Below are positions 24,206 to 32,264 of a stretch of DNA of 64,000 bases, piece after piece. The DNA is from Halorubrum aethiopicum (GTDB lineage Archaea; Halobacteriota; Halobacteria; Halobacteriales; Haloferacaceae). The position numbers were made by a program, and so were the translations under genes. The notes beneath the pieces are model-generated. The model was not told the DNA's origin, ran no database searches, and saw only the letters and a program-made list of their open reading frames with translations. The number at the start of each line of letters is the position of its first letter. Within the stretch, counting starts at the first letter, position 1. Where the stretch lies: positions 1,860,001 through 1,924,000 of the forward strand of contig NZ_LOAJ01000001.1 in NCBI RefSeq assembly GCF_001542905.1, in the 5' to 3' direction.

Positions 24206-25936
24206 TCAGCCGTCGAGCCCGAGGACGTCCCGCACCTCCGCGCGCGTCTCACACGCCAGCGCCTCCGCGGCCAGGTCGCGGGCGGCCGCCGCGTCGATCT
24301 CCCGGACCCGTGTCTTGACCGCCGGGACGGTCACCGCGCTCATGCTGAGTTCGTCGAGCCCGAGCCCGACCAGCAGCTCCGTCAGGGCCGGATCCCCGGC
24401 CATCTCGCCGCACATGCCGACCCAGGCGTCCGTGCCCTCGGCACCCGTCGTCGTCCGGTCTATCGCCCGCAACACCGCGGGGTGGAGCGGGTCGTGGTGG
24501 TCGGCGACCGCGTCGTTCTCGCGGTCGGCGGCCATCACGTACTGGGTCAGATCGTTCGTCCCGACGCTGAGGAAGTCGAGCCGGGCGGCGAGCGCGTCCG
24601 CCACGTACGACGCGGCCGGCGTCTCGACCATCGCGCCGAGCGCCGGGACCGCGTGCTCGACGCCCTCGCTCGCGAGGTCGGCGGCCACCGACTCGACCCG
24701 GTCGAGCGTGGCCTCGACCTCCTCGACCCGCGAGACCATCGGGAACATGACCGCGAGGTCGCCGGCGTCGCGGTCGCCGTCACCTCCTCCCCCGCGGGCG
24801 GCCGCCCGCAACAGCGCGCGGAGCTGCGTCTCGAAGAGGTCCGCGTGTTCCTCCAGCGACAGCCGGATCCCCCGTCGTCCCAGGAACGGGTTCGGCTCGT
24901 CGGGGAGGTCGAGGTACGGGACCCGCTTGTCCCCGCCGACGTCGAGCGTTCTGACGACGACTCGGTCATCGGGAAAGGCCTCGAGCGCGGCGACGACCGC
25001 CTCGTACTGCTCCGTCTCGTCCGGCCGCGACTCGCGGTCGAGGAAGAGGAACTCCGTCCGGAACAGCCCGATCCCGTCCGCGCCGCGGTCGCTCGCGGGC
25101 GACAGCTCCGCCGCGCTCCCGACGTTGGCGGCGACCTCGATCCGCCGGCCGTCCGCGGTCGAGACGGGGTCGGGAACGACGGACGCCTCGTCGCCGGCGA
25201 GCGCCGCACTTCGGCGCTCCCCGTCGGGTTCGACGGCGACCTCGCCGGCCTCGCCGTCGACGAGGATCTCGGTGCCCTCGGGGACCGCCGCGAGCGCGTC
25301 GCCGACGCCGACGACCGCCGGGATCGACAGCGAGCGCGCGATGATGGCGGCGTGGGAGGTCCGCCCGCCCGCGACGGTGGCGATCCCCGCGACCGCCGCG
25401 GGGTCCAGATCCGCCGTGTCGCTCGGCGTGAGCCGCTCGGCCAGCAGGACGGTGCCCGCCGGGAGCGCGGAGAGGTCGACCGTCGCCGGGGCGTCGAGCA
25501 GCGCGCGCAGCAGGCGGTCCCGCACGTCTCTGAGGTCGTCCGCGCGCTCCGCCATCCGCCCGTCCATCCCCTCGAACCGCTCGATCGCGTCGGCGAAGCG
25601 GTCGTCGACGGCGTGTTCGGCCCGCGTCCCGTCGTCGATGTCGCCCTCGACGTCGTCGACGAGGCCCGGATCGTCGAGGAACGCCTCGTGGGCGTCGAAG
25701 ACGGCCGCCTCCTCCTCGCCGACGCGCTCGGCCGCCCGGTCGCGCGCCCGGCGGATCCCCTCGCGGGCCGTCTCGCGCGCGGACGCGAACCGCTCGCGCT
25801 CGGCATCGGGATCGACCGTCGAGGGGTCCGGGCGCTCCGGGAGGGTCACCCCCGACTCCGGCCGGTACCACCGCGCGGTCCCGACCCCGGTTCGGGGAGT
25901 GCTCCCGACCCCGGTCAGCGTCCGCGACCCGGTCAC
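24206..25936 (-). CDS. ptsI: PEP-protein phosphotransferase enzyme I (PtsI)
   Basis: First enzyme of the phosphotransferase chain, autophosphorylated by PEP on His195 (GGRTSHAAIIARSL) and then phosphorylating HPr. It has 576 residues. The C-terminal PEP-binding barrel holds NVGSAAELSPASDRGADG, GIGLFRTEFLFLDR and the metal-site region TNDLTQYVMAADREN. The catalytic Cys-like position occurs in GMCGEMAGDP. The start is GTG at 25936 and overlaps the ptsH stop (GTGA). Transcribed as ptsH-ptsI, convergent with dhaKLM. Confidence 0.95.
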   Translation of the reverse strand: MTGSRTLTGVGSTPRTGVGTARWYRPESGVTLPERPDPSTVDPDAERERFASARETAREGIRRARDRAAERVGEEEAAVFDAHEAFLDDPGLVDDVEGDIDDGTRAEHAVDDRFADAIERFEGMDGRMAERADDLRDVRDRLLRALLDAPATVDLSALPAGTVLLAERLTPSDTADLDPAAVAGIATVAGGRTSHAAIIARSLSIPAVVGVGDALAAVPEGTEILVDGEAGEVAVEPDGERRSAALAGDEASVVPDPVSTADGRRIEVAANVGSAAELSPASDRGADGIGLFRTEFLFLDRESRPDETEQYEAVVAALEAFPDDRVVVRTLDVGGDKRVPYLDLPDEPNPFLGRRGIRLSLEEHADLFETQLRALLRAAARGGGGDGDRDAGDLAVMFPMVSRVEEVEATLDRVESVAADLASEGVEHAVPALGAMVETPAASYVADALAARLDFLSVGTNDLTQYVMAADRENDAVADHHDPLHPAVLRAIDRTTTGAEGTDAWVGMCGEMAGDPALTELLVGLGLDELSMSAVTVPAVKTRVREIDAAAARDLAAEALACETRAEVRDVLGLDG

Positions 25937-26247
25937 TCCCCGTCCACCTCGTTCGGGTCCCCGTTCTCCGCTTCCCCGTCCTCGACCGGGCTCGTCAACA
26001 GCGCCTCGATCGCGTCGAGCGCCGCCGACGCCTCCGACCCCTCGGCGACGATCCGGACGGACTCGCCGTGTTCGACGTTCAGTCCGGTGACGGCGAGCAT
26101 GCTGTCGGCGCGGACCAGTCCGTCGTCGCCGTCGGCGGCGCGGCCGACGGACACGTCGGCGTCGAACCGGTTCGCCGTCTTCACGAGCTTCGAGGCCGGT
26201 CTCGCGTGTAACCCCGCCGCCGGCACCACCTCGACGATCCGTTCCAT
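25933..26247 (-). CDS. ptsH: phosphocarrier protein HPr
   Basis: HPr of 104 residues. The phosphorylated histidine is His14 in AAGLHARPASKLV. The regulatory-site region reads ADSMLAVTGLNVEHG, with a Ser at the usual place, although no HPr kinase is in the window. The acidic tail after residue 88 is typical of halophiles. TATA AGAGTATAAG lies 23-32 bases before the ATG. First gene of the ptsH-ptsI operon that supplies DhaM. Confidence 0.95.
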   Translation of the reverse strand: MERIVEVVPAAGLHARPASKLVKTANRFDADVSVGRAADGDDGLVRADSMLAVTGLNVEHGESVRIVAEGSEASAALDAIEALLTSPVEDGEAENGDPNEVDGE

Positions 26248-26269
26248 ACCGTTCGTGGGTCGGGAGCGG

Positions 26270-26277
26270 TCTTATAC
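26270..26277 (-). promoter_or_regulatory. TATA element of ptsH-ptsI
   Basis: agtataag on the minus strand, 23-30 bases before the ptsH ATG. Confidence 0.65.
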
Positions 26278-26382
26278 TCTGGTCCGGTCGGGTCGCGCCT
26301 CCCGCTCGGGGGATCGCCCGCCGGTTCCGGATGGAACCGCCGGATCTCGGGGGACTTTGCTCCCCGCCCGCCTGGCGGACCC

Positions 26383-27528
26383 ATGAGCGACACGCGGAAC
26401 GGAAACGACCGGTACGACGCGATCGTCGTCGGCGTCGGCGGCGTCGGCAGCGCGACGGCCTACCAGCTGGCGAAGCGCGGGCTCGACGTGCTCGGGATCG
26501 AGCGGTACGACGTGCCCCACGCGATGGGCTCCTCGCACGGCAGCACCCGGATCATCCGGAAGGCCCAACAGGAGGGGCCGGAGTACGTCCCCCTCGTCGA
26601 GCGCGCCTACGAGCGCTGGCGCGAGCTGGAGGAGCGGACCGGCCGCGACCTGCTCACGGTCACCGGGTCGGTCCACGCGGGCGCGCCGGGAACCGACGTG
26701 GTCGCGAACGCCCGCGAGGCGTGTGACGCCCACGGCATCGACTACGAGGAGCTCTCGGCGAGCGAGGTGAACGAGCGGTTCCCCGGCTACGACCTCCCGG
26801 CGGAATACGAGGCGATCTTCCAGCCCGAGGGCGGCTACCTCGACTGCGAGCGCTGCGTGACCGCCCACGTCGAGGCGGCCCACGCCGAGGGCGCGACGGT
26901 CCGCGCCCGCGAGCGCGCCATCGACTGGACGGAGACGGGCGACGGCGTCCGCGTCCGCACGGATAAGGGCCGCTACGAGGCGGACGAGCTCGTCGTGACC
27001 GCGGGGCCGTGGACCGCCGAGCTCCTCCCCTCCGTCGCCGACGACGCGGTCCCGGTCCGTGCGCTCATGGCCTGGCTCCAGCCGGAGGAGCCCGAGCTGT
27101 TCTCGCCCGACCGGTTCCCCGTCTTCGTGCTCCGCGACGAGGAGGGCGGCGGGTACGGCTTCCCGGTCCACGACGTGCCGGGGTTCAAGTTCGGCTACTC
27201 CGGCGACCAGCGGGAGGTCGTCGATCCGGACCGGATGGACCGCGAGCCGACCGCCGCCGAGGAGGAGCTCCACCGCCGGTTCGCGGAGCGGTTCTTCCCG
27301 AAGGGAGCCGGTCCCACCGTCGCGTTGCGCACGTGTCTCCAGTCGTACTCGGGCGACGAGGACTTCGTGCTCGGGCGGGTGCCGGGCTACGACTCCGTCA
27401 CCGTCGGCACCGGCTTCACCGGCCACGGCTTCAAGTTCGCGAGCGCCACCGGCGAGGTCCTCGCCGACTTCGCGACCGAGGGCGAGACCGACATCGACGT
27501 CTCGACGCACTCCATCGACCGGCTCTAA
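26383..27528 (+). CDS. solA: FAD-dependent N-methyl amino acid oxidase (sarcosine oxidase / SolA type)
   Basis: Flavin oxidase of 381 residues in the monomeric sarcosine oxidase / N-methyl-L-tryptophan oxidase group. The dinucleotide loop VVGVGGVGSATAYQLAKRG begins near residue 15. GSSHGSTRIIRKAQQ is the classical second motif of the group. The covalent flavin attachment cysteine is present as C318 in LRTCLQSYS, close to Cys315 of the bacterial enzyme. The C terminus has GTGFTGHGFKFASATGEVLADF. The substrate (sarcosine, N-methyl-tryptophan or another secondary amine) cannot be fixed from the sequence. Confidence 0.88.
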   Translation: MSDTRNGNDRYDAIVVGVGGVGSATAYQLAKRGLDVLGIERYDVPHAMGSSHGSTRIIRKAQQEGPEYVPLVERAYERWRELEERTGRDLLTVTGSVHAGAPGTDVVANAREACDAHGIDYEELSASEVNERFPGYDLPAEYEAIFQPEGGYLDCERCVTAHVEAAHAEGATVRARERAIDWTETGDGVRVRTDKGRYEADELVVTAGPWTAELLPSVADDAVPVRALMAWLQPEEPELFSPDRFPVFVLRDEEGGGYGFPVHDVPGFKFGYSGDQREVVDPDRMDREPTAAEEELHRRFAERFFPKGAGPTVALRTCLQSYSGDEDFVLGRVPGYDSVTVGTGFTGHGFKFASATGEVLADFATEGETDIDVSTHSIDRL

Positions 27529-27598
27529 CGTCCCGCTCCCCGCCGGAAGTGGGAAGTGAACACGGGACATACGATCGGTATCGCATGGAGGTCCACCA

Positions 27599-29287
27599 GT
27601 GACCGGGCCCGCGCCGATCCCGCCCGACGAGTTCGAGACCGCGCTCGACGCCCTCGACTCGGACGACCTGGTGGCGTTCGTCGCAGATCTGTGGGCGGCG
27701 ACCGCCGACGAGGTCGCGGTCGACTCGCCGAGGGTCACGGTTCGCGACGGCGACGCCCGGACCGATCTCGTCGTCGTCCGAGCGGCGTCGGAGACGGAAC
27801 GCGGCGGGTTCGACGCCGTCGACGCCAACGCCGCCGACGCCAACGCCAACGCCGACGGCGACGCGGTCGCGGTCGTGCTCGGCGAGGAGGATCCGGACGC
27901 CGTCGACGACCCGGACCCCGAAGTGCTCGATGTCGAGACCGTCACCGCCGGGGACCTCCGCCGCCGCCTCCTCTACGCCCTTCCCGCGGCGGATGCCGAC
28001 TCGGTGAGCGAGCGGTTCCTCGGGACCGCCGCCCGCTCGGAGTCGTACCCCCGCGACCTGCCGACGGAGGCGGAGACGGAGCCGTCTACGGGGAGGGAGG
28101 AGCCGGCGGCCGAAACGGAGAAGCCGTCTACGGAGAGGGAGTCGCCGGCGGCCGAAACGGGAGGAGCGGCGACCGCGACGCGGCCGCCGACCGCGACGGA
28201 GTCGACAGAAACGCCGCCGACCGGGGAGACCGGAAGTCCCGCGCTCGGTTCCGGATCGTCGCCGTCGCGCTCCGGCTCTCGACCGGGGGTCCCGGCGGGT
28301 CGGACGATCCCGGACGACGCGGCGGGCGGGTCGAACGACGGTACGAATGCGTCCGCCGGAGACGGGTTCGCGGCCGAGGGGTCCGACGGTCGCCTCACGG
28401 CGTCTCGCGGGGACGACCGCGACGCGTCCCGCAACCGGGTCGCGGTCGCGGTCGTCGTCGTGGTCCTGCTCGCGGCGGTCGGGGGTGCCGCGTCGCTGGC
28501 CGGCCCGTCGCTCACCGACGGGGTCGGGGATCGGCTCGATCCGGGCGACGACTCGACGGCGAGCGGCGAGGGACCCGTCGACGGGAGTGAGGAACCGGAC
28601 GCCTCGGGGGACTCGTCCGCGAGCGCGTCGTCCGAGAACGGCCCGGGCGGTTCGGCCGATATGGGCGACTCAGGGGCGTACACCGGGGTTATCGACCCCG
28701 GCGGGTCGATCGAACTCGCGGGGGGTGACGGGAACGAAACCGACCGCAACGGGACGGCGGCCGCGCGGGCGACGGCGCTCGAGCCGACCTGCGAGCGCGC
28801 GCCGCTCCACGTCGTCCAGATACAGATGAACGCGCTGCGGTACAACGACCCGGCGACCAACGACGGGATCCGGACGACGAGGCGGTTCGCGTCGCCGCAG
28901 AACCGCCGGGCCGTGAGCACCTTCCCGCAGTTCGTCGACCTCTTCGAGGGACCGAACTACGCGCCGATGCTGAACCACGACGCCGCGTTGTACGCCCCGC
29001 TCGGGATCGACGGCGACCGCGCCACGGTCCGGGTCGTCACCTACGAGAACGGTTCCGCGACCGGGCACTACGAGTTCCGGATGCGGAAGGTCGACGCGTC
29101 AGACGCGTCGCTCACCGGCTACGGCGGCGGCTACGGCGGCTGCTGGATGACCGACGCGGTCGGCGTGGTGTCGGCGGACGATCCCGACGGCGGCTCGGAC
29201 GACGGTGACTCGAACGGGACCGCGGACGCGTCCGGCGACGCCGGCACGACCGAGGGAACCGACGTCCACGGGCCGCCGGGAAACTGA
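27599..29287 (+). CDS. single-pass membrane protein with exported C-terminal domain
   Basis: I do not recognise the whole protein (562 residues). Residues 1-135 form a compact alpha/beta domain (DEFETALDALDSDDLVAFVADLW, TDLVVVR) that may be restriction-endonuclease-like. Residues about 140-280 are low-complexity Glu/Thr/Ser/Pro. A transmembrane helix is at about 285-305 (RVAVAVVVVVLLAAVGGAAS). After another acidic linker, residues about 395-505 form a folded domain with QIQMNALRYNDP, MLNHDAALYAPLG and ENGSATGHYEFRM, in the style of NTF2-like DUF4864 domains. It starts with GTG preceded by GGAGGT, and a five-codon frame ends on that GTG. Confidence 0.68.
   Translation: MTGPAPIPPDEFETALDALDSDDLVAFVADLWAATADEVAVDSPRVTVRDGDARTDLVVVRAASETERGGFDAVDANAADANANADGDAVAVVLGEEDPDAVDDPDPEVLDVETVTAGDLRRRLLYALPAADADSVSERFLGTAARSESYPRDLPTEAETEPSTGREEPAAETEKPSTERESPAAETGGAATATRPPTATESTETPPTGETGSPALGSGSSPSRSGSRPGVPAGRTIPDDAAGGSNDGTNASAGDGFAAEGSDGRLTASRGDDRDASRNRVAVAVVVVVLLAAVGGAASLAGPSLTDGVGDRLDPGDDSTASGEGPVDGSEEPDASGDSSASASSENGPGGSADMGDSGAYTGVIDPGGSIELAGGDGNETDRNGTAAARATALEPTCERAPLHVVQIQMNALRYNDPATNDGIRTTRRFASPQNRRAVSTFPQFVDLFEGPNYAPMLNHDAALYAPLGIDGDRATVRVVTYENGSATGHYEFRMRKVDASDASLTGYGGGYGGCWMTDAVGVVSADDPDGGSDDGDSNGTADASGDAGTTEGTDVHGPPGN
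28081..28164. repeat. 42-bp direct tandem duplication inside the 27599-29287 gene
   Basis: Two adjacent, slightly diverged 42-bp units encode PSTGREEPAAETEK and PSTERESPAAETGG in the disordered linker. They keep the reading frame. Confidence 0.85.
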
Positions 29288-29354
29288 CGACGCCGGGGTC
29301 GCGAACGCGGGGACGGCGGGGTCGCGAGCCGATCTCCCTACGGCCGCGAACTCG

Positions 29355-30110
29355 CTACTCCACGACCGCGACGACCGCCGGCTCCCGCATTCGCGCGAGG
29401 ACGACGCGGGGCACGTCGGCGCGCTCGCGGATCGCCGCCGCGATCCCGCGGGCGACCGCCTCGTCCGCCTCGTCGTCGACCATGTTGACGAGCGGGATCG
29501 CGGTCGCGTCCGCGGGAACGCCCTTCAGTCCGCCCTCCTCGTGGGCCACGACGCGGCCGACCAGCTCCGGAGTGATCTCGTCGCCGATCTCGACCCCGTC
29601 GACGAGGTCGGCGACGCGCTCGGGGCGGTGGACGACCGTCTCCGAGAGCGGCTCACCCACCGCGTGGGCGCTCGCCACCGGGACGACGGTGTCGGCCCCC
29701 GCGGGAACCTGCGGCTCGCGGTCGTTCGGAGCCTTGAACAGCCGCGTCCGCGCACCGTCGGCTTTCACCAGCACGGGTCCGTCGTGGGCCGCCGAGAGCC
29801 GGTCGACCGTCCCCGGATCGTACCCGCGATACCGGTCGTCGCGCTCCCGCTCCGGGACGAGTCCGAGCGGGAACGGCGCCTCCTCGACGCGTTCGCGGTA
29901 CGCCTCGCGAAGCGCGTCGAGTTCGGCCACGGGGTCTTCCGCCGTCCGCACCGCCGCGACCTGTCGGTCGAAGATCGGTATCCGGACCGTCGCGGTGAGC
30001 ACCGCCCGGTCGAGACGTGCGGCGAGCGCGTACAGCGTCGTCTTCTTCCCGCCGGCCCCGACGAGACAGGTGGTTCCCTCCGCCGCGTCGAGCGCGTCGA
30101 CGACGTTCAT
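29355..30110 (-). CDS. yqeC: YqeC-like putative selenium/molybdenum hydroxylase accessory ATPase
   Basis: A 251-residue P-loop protein of the YqeC family, named for its association with selenium-dependent molybdenum hydroxylases. The P-loop is GAGGKKTT at 18-25. Further signatures are VLVKADGARTRLFKAP and a C-terminal GLKGVPADATAIPLVNMVDD. Start at 30110; the frame upstream lacks family features. It is divergent from the aldehyde:ferredoxin oxidoreductase homologue at 30243, with a shared 132-base promoter region, so it may serve that tungsto/molybdo-enzyme. No molybdenum hydroxylase gene is visible nearby. Confidence 0.85.
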   Translation of the reverse strand: MNVVDALDAAEGTTCLVGAGGKKTTLYALAARLDRAVLTATVRIPIFDRQVAAVRTAEDPVAELDALREAYRERVEEAPFPLGLVPERERDDRYRGYDPGTVDRLSAAHDGPVLVKADGARTRLFKAPNDREPQVPAGADTVVPVASAHAVGEPLSETVVHRPERVADLVDGVEIGDEITPELVGRVVAHEEGGLKGVPADATAIPLVNMVDDEADEAVARGIAAAIRERADVPRVVLARMREPAVVAVVE

Positions 30111-30210
30111 GCTGAGCTCCGTCCCCTCCCTCACGTCCCCGCGTCGAAAGCGCGTCGATCCCGGCAGGTCGGGCCCCACGGGGATTCCCGTCTCTCGCCG
30201 GCACCGTGGG

Positions 30211-30217
30211 GTTTAAT
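30211..30217 (+). promoter_or_regulatory. TATA element of the AOR-family gene
   Basis: gtttaat lies 26-32 bases before the ATG at 30243, supporting a leaderless message and excluding the much longer open frame upstream. Confidence 0.7.
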
Positions 30218-30242
30218 CCCGTTTCGGCGGCTAACGGGGACG

Positions 30243-32240
30243 ATGGCCCCATCGGAGCGGATCCTCCGCGTCGACCTCTCGACCCGCCGGGTCGACAGCG
30301 AGCCGGTCCCCGAGGAGTGGCTCGCGACGTACGTCGGCGGGAAGGGGCTCGGCGCTCGCTACCTCTACGCGGCCGGCGGCGGGATCGACCCGGAGTCGCC
30401 CGCGAACCCCCTCGCGTTCATGACCGGGCCGCTGACCGGCTACACCCCCGGCGAGCAGCGGTACGCGGCGATCACGAAGTCGCCGCTCACGGGCGCGTTC
30501 CTCGACTCCTACGGCGGCGGGACCTTCCCGGCTCGACTCGCCGGCTCGCTCGGCCCGCACCTCGGCGCCATCGTCACCGGCGCGGCCGACGAGCCGGTCG
30601 TCCTCTCGCTTTCGGACGGGGAGGCGACCGTCGAGCCCGCGGGCGACCTGTGGGGGCTCGACGCCGTGGAGACGGACGACCGGTTTCCCGACGCGGCCGT
30701 CGCCTGTATCGGTCCGGCGGGCGAGAACGCGGTGCGGTACGCGACGATCGCCTCCGACGGCGGTGACCACCACGCCGGCCGGGGCGGCGCGGGCGCGGTG
30801 ATGGGCTCGAAGCGGCTGAAGGCGGTCGTCGCCCGTGACCCGCCGCCGGAGCCGTCCGGGCGGCTCGCGGCCCTCAAGGCGCGCGAGGAGGCGGCGTTCG
30901 CCGACAGCGACGCGGGACGCTGGCTGGCTGCGGGTGACACCCTGGAGACGGTCGACTTCGCGAACGAGGCGGGCGTGCTCCCGACCCGCGGCTGGCAGGA
31001 GTCCCGGTTCGACGGCGCGGAGGGGATCGGCGTCGAGCGCGCCGCCGAGCGCGCGACGGGTCGCGAGCGCGAGAACGACCCGGTCCCCGGCGGGTTCCGG
31101 ATCCCCGAGGTCGACGACGAGCCGGCGAACGACGCGATGAGGGACGACGAACCGGCGGACGGCGAGCCCGCGAACGACGCGAGGAGCGCGTCGGACGACG
31201 AACCCGACGGCGACAGCGTCCCGCGCGGCGCGACGCCGATCGTCCTCGGGGCGGGCCTCGGCATCGACGACTTCGACGCGGTCGCGGCGCTGGGCGGGGT
31301 CTGTGACCGCCTCGGGATGGACGTCATCTCCGCGGGCAACGCGGTCGCCTGGGCGGTCCGCGCCGGCGACGAGGGGCTGATCGACCGCGAGGTCGCCTTC
31401 GGCGACGAGGCGGCCGCCCGGTCGACGATCGAGGAGATTGCGGGCCGGGAGACGCCGCTCGGGGACGCGCTCGCCGACGGCGTCGCGGCCGCCGCGTCGC
31501 GGCTCGGGGGCGAGGACCTGATCCCGACGGTGAAGGGGATGGAGCTCTCCTCGTACGACCCCCGCGGGGCGGCGTCGATGGCGCTGGCGTACGCCACGAG
31601 CGACCGCGGCGCGTGTCACCGACGGGCCCGACCGGTGGAGGTGGACGCGATGGCACCGCGCTCGCGCGACCCGGACGAGGTCGCCGCCGCGGTCGCGGCC
31701 GAGCAGGACCGCCGGGCCGCGCTGTGGTGTCTCATCGGCGACGACTTCCTCGAGGACGTGTTCGACCCCGCGGTCGCCGCCGAGTGGCTCGCCGCCCGCG
31801 GGTACGACCACGAGCCCGCGGACCTGGACGGCCTCGGCGAGCGGGTGTGGACGCTCACGCGACTGTACAACGTCCGCGAGGGGTTCGACCGCGAGGACGA
31901 CGCCCTGCCGCCGGCGATCGCGGGGGCGAGAGGCGACGCGGGGAGCGACGAGGGCGGAGGTGAAAGCGGCGGAGGCGACGGAGACGACCCGGCCGACGCG
32001 GCGACCCCCGACACGCTCGACACCGACGCGCTCGACCCCGGCGCGTTCGAGGACCTCCTCGACCGCTACTACGCGGTCCGCGAGTGGGACGAGGACGGGC
32101 TGCCGACCGCCACCCTCCTCGACCGGCTCGGGCTCGCCCACCTCGCCGACGGGACGACGGCGGACGAGACGACGGCGGACGAGAAGACGGCGAATGAGAC
32201 GACGGACGTAGCGACGACCGGCGGGGACGACGGTCACTGA
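30243..32240 (+). CDS. aldehyde:ferredoxin oxidoreductase family protein lacking the Fe-S cysteine cluster
   Basis: A 665-residue member of the tungstopterin AOR family. The N-terminal part is well conserved (VDLSTRRVDSEPVPEEWL, YVGGKGLGARYL, GPLTGYTPGEQRYAAITKSPLTGAF, CIGPAGENAVRYA, RGGAGAVMGSKRLKAVV). So are GLDVIS-like MDVISAGNAVAWAV and ATSDRGACHRRA. Where family members carry CxxCxxxC for the [4Fe-4S] cluster (about residues 278-335), this protein has an acidic insert (PANDAMRDDEPADGEPANDA) without any cysteine. The tail has an acidic stretch and 15-bp tandem repeats (32154-32198). Pterin binding may be intact, but electron transfer must differ. It may use another route or be catalytically altered. 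Confidence 0.85.
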   Translation: MAPSERILRVDLSTRRVDSEPVPEEWLATYVGGKGLGARYLYAAGGGIDPESPANPLAFMTGPLTGYTPGEQRYAAITKSPLTGAFLDSYGGGTFPARLAGSLGPHLGAIVTGAADEPVVLSLSDGEATVEPAGDLWGLDAVETDDRFPDAAVACIGPAGENAVRYATIASDGGDHHAGRGGAGAVMGSKRLKAVVARDPPPEPSGRLAALKAREEAAFADSDAGRWLAAGDTLETVDFANEAGVLPTRGWQESRFDGAEGIGVERAAERATGRERENDPVPGGFRIPEVDDEPANDAMRDDEPADGEPANDARSASDDEPDGDSVPRGATPIVLGAGLGIDDFDAVAALGGVCDRLGMDVISAGNAVAWAVRAGDEGLIDREVAFGDEAAARSTIEEIAGRETPLGDALADGVAAAASRLGGEDLIPTVKGMELSSYDPRGAASMALAYATSDRGACHRRARPVEVDAMAPRSRDPDEVAAAVAAEQDRRAALWCLIGDDFLEDVFDPAVAAEWLAARGYDHEPADLDGLGERVWTLTRLYNVREGFDREDDALPPAIAGARGDAGSDEGGGESGGGDGDDPADAATPDTLDTDALDPGAFEDLLDRYYAVREWDEDGLPTATLLDRLGLAHLADGTTADETTADEKTANETTDVATTGGDDGH

Positions 32241-32264
32241 GCCGGTTCGTGGCGGTTCGAGGAC

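Noticed and set aside
24315-26386. Long plus-strand frames (591 and 634 codons) opposite ptsI and ptsH
   Set aside because: They are Ser/Arg- or Arg/Val-rich shadows created by high GC. ptsI and ptsH have active-site motifs and proper starts on the other strand.
29205-30242. In-frame extension of the AOR gene to a 1011-codon frame
   Set aside because: The extra residues are basic and random, cover the yqeC gene in antisense, and the TATA element just before 30243 fixes the start.
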